Notes under the pieces: generated by a model
The model's database searches: none
What the model was told of the DNA's origin: nothing
Seen by the model: the letters and a program-made list of their open reading frames with translations, nothing else
Made by a program: the position numbers and the translations under genes
Shown: one piece after another, positions 19,900 to 31,289 of the stretch
Numbering within the stretch: the first letter of the stretch is position 1
How the letters are laid out: the number at the start of each line of letters is the position of its first letter
NCBI GenBank assembly: GCA_911728435.2
Contig: OU452205.1
Coordinates: forward strand, 5,090,260-5,154,259
Direction of reading: 5' to 3'
DNA from: Apoderus coryli
Taxonomy: Eukaryota; Arthropoda; Insecta; Coleoptera; Attelabidae
Length of the DNA: 64,000 bases

Positions 19900-20765
19900 T
19901 TAATTTTTAATGATACGTAAGATAAAATTATAAAAATATACCTGTTCCATTTGAATAAACTGAGTTTCGACTGTTTTTATAACATCGTTTTCAGAATAAT
20001 TTTTTGACCACCCTGTATGAATAAATCAGAAAATGTCGTACGTCTCGGAAAAAGGAGGCCTTATTTAATAAGAAAACGCCTGGAAAATGATTACTAAGTA
20101 CTTTTTATAAGAAATAAATGTGATTATGATTGAGCCCTAATATATCAGTTTTGACATAAATCTTGATATACGTGAAAAATGGCTGGATTTAGATATAGGA
20201 CATGATACATGAAACATGTCTAAAATCTTATGTGGAATCCAAAAATGTCATAATATATATATGTTCTATTTAAAATAACAAAGTGACTATCAACTTCCGG
20301 TATAACCGGAAGTGCTAAGCGGTTGATATTATGATATTTGAATAGACCATATTTTCCAAATTCAATTCAAAGTAGTCTCCGAAATATTTTAATGAGCCTT
20401 CACCATAGGACACCCTGTATATTCAGTACAGCAATGTAAAATAATGTGTTTGGCGACATCTAGCTTATATAGCGATATAGTGATTTGTTGTTCACTCCTA
20501 CGCAATTAAATTTTGCAATTTTAATGTTGTTTGACTATATGAGAGACCGTGGCGAATGTACTGCCCGACCCGGTATATTTAGCTTCAATAACTTGCTATA
20601 TCGAGATTCTGTTTTAATTATCAACTGTTAAAATTTATATCAAAATTTGCTATACACCTTAGTTATACAAGATCAATCCAGCTTGATGATAAAGTTATTT
20701 GCTTATATTTTGATGGTAGCCAATCGAAAAATATCCTGCACCCCTAGCCACCAAAATACAATTCT
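19900..20765. other. Non-coding, with shared repeat segment
   Basis: No gene is seen. A segment near 20225-20425 (AAATCCAAAAATGTC.., CTTCCGGTATAACCGGAAG palindrome at 20293-20311, ending ACACCCTGTATATTC) has related pieces at 25915-25970 and 59805-59900, so it is a dispersed repeat. Confidence 0.5.
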
Positions 20766-20915
20766 CATCATCAGGGTGCGCCGGTGAATTCATCCCGGCG
20801 ACGCGGCGAGTCCCAGCTAACCCCTGCCGATATGCGATGCAGTATTTGGCCGGCCGTATAACGATAATGCAGCAACGCGTCGCGACGTTACACGTCGTCG
20901 CAAATTTCGCACCAC
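20766..20915. other. GC- and CpG-rich island
   Basis: About 150 bp with many CG dinucleotides (GGCGACGCGGCGAG, AACGCGTCGCGACG) in otherwise very AT-rich DNA. No ORF of note runs through it. It could be a promoter-type island, a transposon GC-rich end, or a captured piece. Confidence 0.5.
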
Positions 20916-21360
20916 TTTGGTGTGTTTTAGTCTAATCGTAAAATCGTAAATTACTTGTCAGTGGTGGTTACACGGGAATTAGTGGTTAGGTTTTTTTTTT
21001 GACACTTGACTGTTGGTTTTGAATTATTTTTTCTGAAAGACAAGTTATATTTGGACATATATTCTGGGTCAATTACATCGCAAATTCTTCCACAAAGTTT
21101 TCCAATTTGAAATTTAAAGAGAAGGTACACACTTTAATTCATTTAATTTACTGCTAATATTTTTTGTGGATTCATTAATACTAGTAATTCTAAAAGTTGT
21201 CAAATAGTATTGTTCATAACTTTTTATAAACTTTTCTTTTCAGTCAAAAATAAAATTAGTGGTAACGCTATTTTCAGAAATAAACAATAAGAGTATTAGT
21301 TAACAGTATTACATTTTCTTTACCTTAATTTTCTTCCCTGGTAAAAATTACTTGATATAC

Positions 21361-22353
21361 AATGTGTCCATGGATAGAGTTTGGAAGAGGAAAAACTTTT
21401 TTATTTGTCGATTTAGAAGAAAAAGTCATTCTTTATAAAAACGTCTGCTTGTGTCGAAACTACAAGTTCAAATGCCAAATTTACGATTACTATACAGGGT
21501 TAAATATCACTTGGCATGTTTTGTGAAAAAATTGCTAATTTCGAAAGAGCCCCCATATCTCTTGAACAAATTATCATATACAACATAACTTAGCTACTAG
21601 ATACAATTATATGTTTTCAATACCTAGACACCGCACTACCACCTTTAAAAGATCTTTCTCTTATAATGTAGCAAAAATTTTTAATGATATACCTTTGGAG
21701 ATAAGAAATTGATCATTATTTTCATTCAGAAGATGATTAAAAGAACATTTCCTTCATCGCAATTGATTGCATATTAAGTTTGTCTTTTTATTTGTATCTT
21801 TTATCTAGTATTCCTACATGTTTTCCATACTTTTAGTTTACTAATGTAATAATTTGTTATTTTATGTCAGTAATTTAGTTTAATTATTTGTAGATAAATT
21901 TTAAGTTTATTGTTGTAACATTTAGCATGCTCGGTAAAGTAAACAGCTTTGCTGACCTTCGCTGAGCTTTAAATAAAGGCCTTTATTATTATTATTATTA
22001 TATCAAAAATAACATTTTTAATGATTTTGATTTTTTTGTTTTTTTTTTAATTTTATGAAAATATTTTCAAAACCGTGATTTATTACACCAATTGTGCAAA
22101 AAACACTAATAAACTTTTTTCTCAAAGTGGTTAATTTCATAGCTACTATTAAAATAATAAAATTAAAAAAAAAAACAATGGAATCAAAATTATTAAAAAT
22201 GTTATTTTTGATATACTCTGTATAGTAATCGTAAATTTCGTACTCGAAATGGTAGTTTTGACACAAGCAGACGTTTTTAGAAAGAATGACTTTTTCTTCT
22301 AAATCTACAAATAAAAAAGTTTTTGCTCTTCCGAACTCTATCTGTGGACACAT
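21361..22353. mobile_element. Inverted-repeat DNA element A, split by a LINE fragment
   Basis: The left end is AATGTGTCCATGGATAGAG and the right end is its inverse (CTCTATCTGTGGACACATTG). Arms exceed 150 bp. A LINE 3' fragment interrupts the left arm between TATACAGGGT (21500) and ATATCAAAAATAAC (22001). Without it the element is about 490 bp and looks like an internal-deletion derivative of element B next to it. Confidence 0.7.
21500..22000 (+). pseudogene. LINE 3' fragment inserted in element A
   Basis: A + strand piece near 21625-21710 reads RTTTFKRSFSYNVAKIFNDI then PLEIRN-stop, the C-terminal signature of the local jockey/CR1-group LINEs. The 3' tail is (TTA)n at 21984-22000. The arm sequence of the host element resumes directly after it. 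Confidence 0.75.
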
Positions 22354-23503
22354 TGGATAGAGTTTGGAAGAAGAAAAACTTTTTTATTTATTTTATAAAA
22401 ACGTCTGCTTGTGTCAAAACTACAAATTCAAATACCAAATTTACGATTACTATACAGGGTATATCAAAAATAACATTTTTAATGATTTTTATTATCTTGT
22501 TTTTTTAATTTTATTATTTTAATAGTAGCTATGAAATTAACCACTTTGAGACAAAAGTTTATTAGTGTTTTTTGCACAAATGGTGTATATAATTTAATTT
22601 TATTGAAAATTATGGTTTCGATGCAACCAAAACAAAATTTAAATTGACTATTCCCGAAAAAGGTTCAGCATTAGACATCATACAAGAAATATATGAAAGT
22701 ATTGGGTTACTACCACTAATTAAAAAACTTGAAGCCAAAACTGAACTGTTTTTGTAGGATGTCAATGTTCTACAGAATATCGCTGGTGTTGCAAAACTTC
22801 TTCCTATTATGACACAATCAGCTTCGGTTTTTGGTCTCATTTACTCTTGATTGAAGGGATTAAGAAGCGTTATATCCCGTGGGCTAAATGTATTTATAAT
22901 AATATATTTATATCACAATAAACTTGCAAAACAAAATTCAGGTTTAAATTTGTACGTCCCTTGTATTTAGTCATCTCAGCTAACATAATGTAATTTTAAG
23001 CTTAATATCTAAAAAATGGACACATTTAAGCTAGCTATACTTCTCTCAGTACTTAAACATGATTTCTTGTTTATTATTTAGTCATACAAGGTATCGCATC
23101 GAATTGATTAAGACGATTATATGTTATACAAGAAGGATAGACAGACATGTGTGATCATTAAATAGTTATAAAAAATATTTTCCCAGTTTCTTTATGGAAA
23201 CACCAGAACAACCGGTGTATAATTTTTTCCGTAGTGTGCATGGTTTTTATAAACGATATAAAAAACAACTAAATAATTAATAAATCACGGTTTTGAAAAT
23301 ATTTTCATAAAATTAAAAAAAAACAAAAAAATCAAAATCATTCAAAATGTTATTTTTGATATATCCTGTATACTAATCTTAAATTTGTATTTGAAGTTGT
23401 AGTTTCGACACAAGCAGACGTTTTTATAAAGAATGACTTTTTCTTCTAAATCGACAAATAAAAAAGTTTTTTCTCTTCCAAACTCTATCCGTGGACACAT
23501 TGT
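22354..23503. mobile_element. Inverted-repeat DNA element B
   Basis: It begins GGATAGAGTTTGGAAGAAG and ends CCAAACTCTATCCGTGGACACATTG-like sequence at 23503. Both arms continue through ACGTCTGCTTGTGTC and ATATCAAAAATAACATTTT. The interior holds a small protein-like frame at 22621-22846. Superfamily not recognised. Confidence 0.65.
22621..22846 (+). pseudogene. Unrecognised protein-like relic inside element B
   Basis: The frame reads ATKTKFKLTIPEKGSALDII, then QEIYESIGLLPLIKKLEAKT, one internal TAG, then DVNVLQNIAGVAKLLPIMTQ and a TGA. The composition (amphipathic, few stops) looks like former coding sequence. I do not recognise the family. It may be part of the element's transposase or a captured host exon. 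Confidence 0.4.
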
Positions 23504-23600
23504 AGATCTTGAGTAATTAGTGTGCAAATGCTGGATTTATCTATTAAGAAAAACCTAAAATGGTTTATTTCAGCTGTACGTAGTTAAAGAACTGCATATA

Positions 23601-24526
23601 AAGGGTGTTTTTTATAGAGATATAGAAGTTTGAAATGGAATAAAACAAAGATGAATTTTTTAATTTGACATGAAATTATAATACGACTTCTGGCATATGA
23701 CGACGGCTGGCTCGGACGTAGTCTAATCTGGACGCCCAATTTTCAATGACTTATTCTAACATTTGTGGCCGTATATCGGCAATAATGCGGTCCTCCAAGT
23801 GGTCAATCGTTTCGGGCTTATCGGCGTAGACTAGCGACTTCACATATCCCCACAGAAAATAATCTAGCGGCGTTCAATCTCACGATCTTGGAGGTCAAAT
23901 CACGAGTCCGAAACGTGAAACTATGCGGTCACCAAACGGTTCCTTCAATAAATCAATTGTGGCAATTGATGAACGAAAAAGGCAGTAATCATGGCTCTAT
24001 AGCGGTCTCCATTGACTGCAACGTTCTGACCAGCACCGTTTTTAAAGAAGTACGGACCAATGATTGCACCAGCCCATAAAGCACACCAAACAGTCAGTTT
24101 TTCTAGATGTAACAGTGTCTTAACATACACTTGAGGATTACTATCACTCCAAATACGGCAGTTTTGTTTATTAACGTATCCATTCGAACAAAGGTGAACT
24201 TCATCGCTAAACAAAATGCGCTTATGAAAATTAGGATCAACGCGCCCATTCACCGAATCTACGCCTTGCTAGGCTTCAATTGTTGCACGAGTTGGATTTT
24301 GTAATTAAGTGTTTTGATAGACGTAGTGCGCGATACGTATTTCGAACCGAGCCATGATTTTCAAAATAAATTGGCACAATTTGAAAGCGTTGTTCAGGCG
24401 TCAGTCTATTCATGTTGAAATGCCAAACCAAACTAAACATAAATCACTTGACAGCTGACAAAATGGCCGCCAGTTAAAAAAGTGTTGCCAACTTAAAGTT
24501 CTATACCTCTAATAAAAAACACCCTT
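23601..24526 (-). mobile_element. DD41D mariner, internally deleted, with intact ends
   Basis: Ends AAGGGTGTTTTTTAT.. and ..ATAAAAAACACCCTT are inverted for about 27 bp and flanked by TA on both sides (23599-23600, 24527-24528). Length is 926 bp against about 1.27 kb for the copy at 4118-5383, so it lost internal sequence. Confidence 0.92.
23690..24412 (-). pseudogene. DD41D transposase relic
   Basis: It starts MNRLTPEQRFQIVPIYFENH at about 24412 and then jumps to the linker IQLVQQLKPSKA. Next come ILFSDEVHLCSNGYVNKQNC (first Asp), LTVWCALWAGAIIGPYFFKN, VAVNGDRYRAMITAFFVHQL, then DYFLWGYVKSLVYADKPETI (third Asp) and ASRLDYVRASRRHMPEVVL near 23690. The helix-turn-helix C-half and the segment with the second Asp are deleted or scrambled. 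Confidence 0.88.
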
Positions 24527-24639
24527 TACAAACAACTCAAGAAATACATGTACCATTGGTTTTAATTTAAAAATCACCTACAACAAAGAATATACAATTA
24601 AATGTTTTACCGAATAATTTTCAAACACGTGTGAATAGA

Positions 24640-25180
24640 TGCCCCCGTATTTCGCTCTTTCGGCTATATTGTATTGTTTCATGCCCCAACACGCTGCTTC
24701 TCGTAAGTAATATCATAAGGGCATCTAATCGAAACAACACGTTGATAAGTAATATTTTAACAAGAAGGATGAGTACTTATGGCAACAAAATTCCGAGACG
24801 GAGACCAGGATTTTTGCACCTGCACGAATGCATTTTGTTAGAAAAAAAATTACTTTGCATTGTGTTTTTTCGATTTTTTTTTTTACAGGAAAAATTAGAT
24901 GCCCGAATGGTATTTGACAAGATTATTTCATGAGTTACAGATTATTCTGCATAAACATACCTTACAAAACATACTACCTAGTTTGCTTTTTTTTTTGTTA
25001 TTTTTTTTTTATTTAGTCCTCTAAACAGTGCTAAAAACACTGGTACCAAGGATACAACTAATAATGCCATACGCTACGAACTTCATAAGAAAAACAATAA
25101 TGTAATTGAATCCTTACAATAGAAAAACAAAAAGAAAAACAAACCGAAAGTTGGGACAAAATATAGACAGATACAACACA
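24640..25180. other. No supported gene
   Basis: A + frame at 24631-24933 shows no family motif. T-rich runs occur at 24855-25015. No inverted repeats or tails were found that would define an element. Confidence 0.35.
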
Positions 25181-25189
25181 ATGCATGGT

Positions 25190-25460
25190 TCTAGACTCTA
25201 AGGTGAACTCAGCTCAAGGTGCATCTCAACATATTTTTCTTTAAATTTAGCTTTACTAGGAGCTTGCCTTAATAATTCCGGCAATGAATTGAACGCCCGT
25301 GCCGCCTCGTAAATTGGATTATGCAAACCCTTATTTGTTCTTATATTAGCCTGATGAATATTATGAGAGGTTCTTGTGAAATGATGATGTACCTCGTTCG
25401 AAAATATAAAAGGAGTGTTACATTTCTGTTTTTTTTTTTCTAATGACATCATACATGCTT
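25190..25460 (-). pseudogene. LINE C-terminal fragment
   Basis: The minus frame ends HLELSSP-stop at 25198. It includes HHHFTRTSHNIHQANIRTNK, PIYEAARAFNSLPELLRQAP and KAKFKEKYVEMH, the ...FNSLP..L...FK.K pattern of LINE RT C-termini. Clade not resolved. Confidence 0.55.
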
Positions 25461-25997
25461 AAAAACAATATTAGAAAATTTATTGATAATAAAATCAGAG
25501 ATTGACCAAAAAATAAGCCAAAATATTCAGAATATTGTCTTCATCGCTGGTTACTGGTTTTGGTAACTTTCGATCTATCTTCAGTTTAAATCCATACTTA
25601 ATTAACAAACTTATTTTGAATTCGATTAAACTTTTTTTATTCATCTGCGAATATTTGATAATATACAGGGTGTCGCATTTAAGAAAATTTACTTATGCCT
25701 ATTTTTACTATAGTTATAGTGACCACCCTGTACCTTGGTGTGCCACCATCTTTACAGATCTTTTTGTAGCAAGGTATACCTAAGTGAAATTAAAAATTTC
25801 AGGATTCTATTCATGTAAAAGGCAATATGACTTTAACTTTTCGAAGACCTGTTTTTGGCAAAAAATTATGTCATAAACAGTTGAAGATAGGTAGGTATAG
25901 GGAAGTGTCGAATGGGAAATCCAAAAATAATAATAATGTATAATATGTTCCATTTAAAAAAGAAACTTGATATCATCTTGATTGATCGCGGTCCATT

Positions 25998-26795
25998 AAG
26001 ATGTTGGGCTTCATCAGACGTTGTTCGGGGGATTTCAGTCAGATTGGTACATTCAGAGCCCTGTACACATCCCTTGTGAGCATTTGGAGTACGCCTCTGC
26101 GGTGTGGTCTCCATCTTATGTTTGTCACACTGTCTGTATCGAGAGGGTTCAGCACCGTTTTCTGAGGTACGTTCATTTTAGACTCGGCCGTGAACGACCC
26201 GTTAATTTTAACTTAAACTACGGCCTATTGCTGACATTGGGCGCCCGCAGGGTTGTCAGGGATCTGACTATACTATATAAAATTTTAAACAATACTCTTT
26301 TATCTTCTAGTCTTTTATCCCAGATTGGTTTTCATGTTCCCCCTAGGCAAAGCAGAAGTTCTGATCTCTTTCACGTCTCGTTCCACCGCGCGAACTACGC
26401 TATGAATACCTTTGTCACCAGAGTGGCGCGACTGGCGAATCGCTGTTCTAATCATAACATCGATTTCTTTGCACCATTTGGTGAGTTCGCCGGTCGCTTG
26501 AGGAGGGGGTCTAGAGATGAATGGTTTCCCTAATTCCTTGTTTTTAAAATTTAAAATAAATTATCATTCATTAATTCCTTAACATCAGCGAGCGTTGGAG
26601 TCCTGTGAGCTGTTGTATGTCGCGCAATTGCTGGTTTTTTGTTTTTTTTTTTATTAAGTTCAATTGTAATGGATAGTCTAGAGTTATGTAAGTTTTATAA
26701 TTTCTGTATTATGTTGTATGCTATTGTTTTGTACATGTTGTAATAATGGACTTTGTCCGTAGATTAATAAATAATAAAAAAAAAAATAATCTTCC
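25998..26795 (+). pseudogene. Jockey-type LINE C-terminus with A-rich tail
   Basis: From about 25998 the + strand reads MLGFIRRCSGDFSQIGTFRA, then HLEYASAVWSPSYVCHTVCI, ERVQHRFLRYVHFRLGRE, LTLGARRVVRDLTILYKILN and a stop at 26531-26533. An A-rich tail lies at 26775-26790. It is 5'-truncated, consistent with target-primed insertion. Confidence 0.8.
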
Positions 26796-27169
26796 GGTGT
26801 CACAGAAAAAATATTTCTTTCACACAGGCGCTCACAGAACGTGTAAAAAGGGGTCAAAAATGAACAAAATATTCCCCAAACATACCAGAATGATTGGCTA
26901 ATTTTATGTAGTTATGATATAAGATAAATGCAGCATAAAAAAAATTCATAAATAGAAGAAAAAGTGTAAAAAAATTATATTGTAAAAATGATATTTTATC
27001 CGTTTTAGTAGTTGATTGGTGTTAAAAATACACGCGAAAATATCATAGGCGTTCGTGAAAACCAAAAACAGCTATGTATACCTACAATAAAACAAATAAT
27101 CTTTATAGCTTGTCACCAAGTCACCAAAAATATTACTTTTACACTTAAATATGGAGAGATTCAACAGTT

Positions 27170-27720
27170 TATTTATAATGTAACATCTAATGTTTCGTAA
27201 GGTTTCTGATAATTTATAGTTATATCCTGCGTAGGTAAGTATTTAATTTTTCTCTAATTAGGGTAAGAACCGGTTCTGTTTATAAAAGTCATAAACCACT
27301 CTCACCCAATGGCATTTCTACTACGATTGTCGATTTCCTGAACTTTTTTGTAGGGTTTTTTTCCTTTTAAGGCATCATTTCTACTCTGCTTGCGTCAGGC
27401 AGAAAATCGACGAATGAACTGTGAAAAGGCAATTTTTAATGTTTTTCTTCATGTGTTTTCTGTGCCAAAAAAAAATTACAAGATATCAGATCGAACAATG
27501 AAGGGTGGTATTTCACTGGAAAATAAAAAAAAAATCAATTCTCACTCTAATTGTTCTTTCCGCACAAAGCAAAATAGAATTATGCAAATAACCAGGAAGT
27601 AGGTAAATATGAAATTGCGAAAAAGAAATCTAAAGCTTTGTTATTTCCATGTTATTATTGCATATAATTGCTGGCATCAAAAATGTAGTTTCATAAAATC
27701 GACATCCATTGACCTCTTTT
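27170..27720 (+). repeat. Dispersed repeat R, copy 1
   Basis: Blocks TGTTTCGTAAGGTTTCT, AATCAATTCTCACT, ATAGAATTATGCAAATAACC and TCTAAAGCTTTGTTATTTC appear here in the same order and strand as at 32810-33200. The spacing differs. Non-coding; identity unknown. Confidence 0.75.
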
Positions 27721-27729
27721 TCATGACAA

Positions 27730-29037
27730 ATAGTGAAGGTTACATACAGTTGTTGCTTTACAGCTGATTATTATTAAATTGTTAAAAATGAATTCAAACT
27801 AAAGCAAAGTTTGTATATTTGTATAAATACGCATTTCGAGTAAATATAAAACTATATCACCAACACAGTTTTCTATTTCATTATAATAACAATATTTATT
27901 TATAAGTTTTGATGTACTTGAAATGTTCAAAAATTGTCACAAGTGAGATAAAAATAAATTCAAATCTACTATACTTATGCTTTGGCACGCAAATATACAT
28001 CTGTCGCGGCATTCTAAATTGTGTTTATATGTTTTGTGTTAAATTATTTGCTTATGGGATGTAAAACTATTAGATATTTTGTCACGCAATACCTTTTTAT
28101 GTTTGGATTTATTTAATAATCAATTATGTTGAATAAATAAATAAAGAACCTGTGTATACTATTTATTTTACGATCTGATTTATGTTTACTTTGCTCTTAT
28201 ATAGTTATACTAAATTATAAAGGAATATTATTTTGACTCATTTCATGATGAATGAATCAACGATACTTTTCGGCTTGTTCAGCAGCTATCGTGACTCACA
28301 TAAACTTCTATCATAACTCCTGAAGACGCGTGTTTTGGCGAAATTTCCAGGAAAAATTGTATCAAGACGAAAATACGCAGAAACTTCGGAAGACATAGGT
28401 ACACAGTTTTATTGCGTATGTTAATAGCTGTCTTTGCACCTCCTTAATACAGTATGTAAGTAGTATAAGAGAAGAGGTCGTTCCAGGAAAAAAATATAGA
28501 AGTTTTTTTCTCATCTGTTTTCGAAGATTTTTGGGATGCTCCAGTAGGTTTTAGTAACTTTGCCACCTCGAAAAAGTGATGCGTTTTGAAAAATCTCTAT
28601 AAAATCGCAAAAAGTGCATTTTTGCTTTTCTTTGCCTATAACTCGAAAAATATACTGTATTGAAAAAAGTTTCAATATACAAAAATGAACTAAACTAAAT
28701 TACCTACAAATTAGGTCTGTCAGATATTTTTGACAGCCAAACGATTTCGCCGATAAGGAACCTAGCATTTTAATAAAATAAAATAAAACTGCTTCTTGAA
28801 GTTGTTTTAAAGCCGAAATTCGCAAATCGGTAAATCTGGTGAATACAGCCGATGTTCAAGAACGTTCTTTAACCAATGTGAGCAAGAGCAAACATTGTCT
28901 TGGTTAAGTCTCTCAGCTGTAAGGTTTTCAGGTAAACCTTAATTGGTCTAGGAGTAAGTTAACTGCTGTCAAACAAAAAAGATGAAAGCAAAAATTTTAC
29001 GAATGAATTTTAAAACAAAATGAACGAAATCCTACGA
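27730..29037. other. No supported gene
   Basis: AT-rich DNA without motif-bearing frames. A line near 28318-28352 (CTGAAGACGCG..GGCGAAA) superficially resembles the ribozyme core but lacks a pairing stem I. Confidence 0.4.
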
Positions 29038-29045
29038 CACCATTA

Positions 29046-30029
29046 CAGTGGCGCCTCGTGGGTAATTTTCTTAGGTAGGCACTAAGTAAAAAATGGATGT
29101 GAAGAAAGAGTGATTTTTGTTAGATGGTCAAGGTCAAGCGCCTTAGATGAAAAGTAGAAAATTATCAAGGTAAAAAAGAACACGTTAAAATACGGCTTTC
29201 GTAAGGTAAATCTTATTTTTAAAAAAAATAAAATACAACATTATTTGTAATGAATAGACATTAATATTACTACCTAAGTACTACTTACCGCTACCGCAAC
29301 AAGTTGTGCAGCACAACCACTAATCTTTACTTGTACTAGTCAAAATATTATTACTATTATTATTAAAAGTATTAAAAATAATTAAATACATATACTTTTT
29401 AATCAATGGCACTAGTATTTAAACAACAAACGAACAAATAGTTCAAACGTAATGTAAAAAACAGTAAACAAAAATACCTAACGTACAAATCGAAATTCAT
29501 GCAAATAGTATACCTACCTATCTACAATACATAGAAGGCGGCCGGGGTAGGTGCCTAAGCTCAACGTAAACATGTTTCTACGCAATAGAACACATATTAT
29601 TTCAATAGGTATTATATAAAAGTTCTCAATCACCACCAGTTTTTTCTGTATATTTATTTAAATATATTCAAGAAAAAGTACAACAATTTTGAGCACAATA
29701 CATGTATTTTAGGCTGTATTTGGTAGACATATACGTATTACCCGGTGGCGCAAAACTTTTGATATGTACAAAGGTATATGTGTATACGGTGTAGGCGACG
29801 ATAACAGTTGCCTGTAAAAATGCGAAGTCTCGGTAGTGGGTTATAGCACCAGATATTGAATTAAAGGGGATGTTTTAAAGGTTTAAGGTAGAAAATGAAA
29901 CTAATATAAGAATTAATATTATTATTTTTTAAATTATGGAATCAATAATAATAAATTGAGTATTTAATTTAGGGCGAAGTTTTAAAGGTAGGCGGTACCT
30001 AACTTGCCTACCCCGACCAGCCGCCACTG
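29046..30029. mobile_element. Non-autonomous hAT element (MITE) with 8-bp duplications
   Basis: The left end is CAGTGGCGCCTCGTGGGTAA and the right end is its inverse (..ACCAGCCGCCACTG). The flanking octamers are CACCATTA (29038-29045) and CATCATTA (30030-30037), one mismatch apart. Length 984 bp, no transposase frame. CAGTGGCG ends and 8-bp duplications define the hAT superfamily. Confidence 0.88.
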
Positions 30030-30089
30030 CATCATTATAACCATACGTCTATCAATTTTTAGGAGAGCTAAAAATGTCATATTTATAAT

Positions 30090-30300
30090 GTAATATATAG
30101 AGTGTTTAAATAAGACACGGCAATATTTAAGGGGGTGATTTGTGGAGTCATTCTAAGAAAAAGCTTCCCATAAACATGGCTCCGAAAATGCATTGTTTCC
30201 AAGATATAAAGTGTTAAAGTTTTTGAACAATTATGGATTTTTAAAAACATTTGGAATACATTTTTGCAGTTGTGTGTTAATTTTGGCAGCACTGTAGTAG
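30090..30300 (+). repeat. Inverted repeat arm, left
   Basis: Blocks CATTCTAAGAAAA, GTGTTAAAGTTTTTG, ACAATTA.GGATTTTTAAA and GTGTGTTAATTTTGGCAGCACTGTAG recur inverted at 32410-32575. The two arms enclose a hAT relic and a LINE. Confidence 0.75.
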
Positions 30301-30439
30301 TGTATTGATGAAACTATTCATCCCCAGGGTGGGGTAAGAAAACGAGGAAACTCTTCTTAACATAAAAAATAAATTAAAGAAAACATGTTGGGTTATACTC
30401 ATAAGTGTTTTATTTCAGCAATCACTTTCTAGAATTCTG

Positions 30440-31185
30440 GCTAAATTTGGACCAAATTTCTTTTTCAAACTCATCCTACACATTTAAAACTCTTTTTCGG
30501 TGGACGCTTATCATACAAAGTCCAACAAGCCGTTGTTCCAACATTGTTGACCGTAAGCAAGTTTTTATGAATGAACTTTTTATTGCGCAGGTTGTACAAG
30601 GTTACGCGAGTGAAATTTGGAGCGCTTTTTTAATACCTGGGTAAAAAGATTGCGCTTCTTTAACTAGTTCAACTAGTTGAATTTCTCTTAACTCCGAGGC
30701 TGACATCTTTTTTGCTTTCCACAGATTATACTTCAGCCAAAATCTCGTGCAAGTTGTAGTCACAAAAGATTTTAAAGTTTTTAAAAAACTTGGCAAATGG
30801 TAAAACAAGAATTATATTAGGGTGTAATGAAAGCAATTCGTAGGCTGACAGATTTTCATTAGAGCATTGCTGTCTTAAAGACATTATCAATGAATCCAGA
30901 TACAGGAATTATGAACCAGAACCAGAACCAGAACCTGCTGGAGGATTTGCAAGAAGCGTTTGTCGATTTGTAACCCTTGGCATTTTAAAGTCCGTAGTAA
31001 TGTCCTCTGCAATTTTTTCGGCTTCTTTTATTATGTTTAAACTCCCGTCATTAAAATTCTTCGGGTGTGTTTTTAAAAGTTTTGTAATTGTTTTTATAAG
31101 ATTCATACATTGTAATAAGTCCAAACTTTTTGACTGCAAAACATTTACAACTGGTTGCAAAAATGCAGAATATTTTTGCTATTAA
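30440..31185 (-). pseudogene. hAT transposase relic
   Basis: Minus strand: VLQSKSLDLLQCMNLIKTIT, NIIKEAEKIAEDITTDFKMP and PRVTNRQTLLANPPAG match the hAT segment just before the conserved PRxxxRQxxRxN motif. Then, lower in coordinates, IKSSFIKTCLRSTMLEQRLV, GLCMISVHRKRV match the C-terminal dimerisation domain (LRSTMSQERLNGLALLSIE). The copy has lost the catalytic region and contains stops. Confidence 0.78.
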
Positions 31186-31289
31186 GCACACACTAACAAA
31201 AAACTCAGAATTTGAAGCAGCACAATGCATTTGAAAAGCAGCTTTAGTATCATTTGAATTTACCTTTTTTTAGTTATACAATTTTATTT

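Noticed and set aside
22018..22353. 111-codon minus frame MCPQIEFGRAKTFLFV..
   Set aside because: It is the inverted terminal arm of the DNA element; the same words occur at 21361, 22354 and 23503, so conservation reflects the repeat. I keep a coding role only as a remote possibility.
25664..25732. 70-bp pair of ACAGGGTGTC / GACCACCCTGT ends
   Set aside because: Too short for a normal MITE and no matching flanking duplication apart from TA; left unannotated.
28318..28352. CTGAAGACGCG..GGCGAAATTT as another hammerhead
   Set aside because: Core resembles CUGANGA..GAAA, but stem I does not pair and stem II has only two or three pairs.
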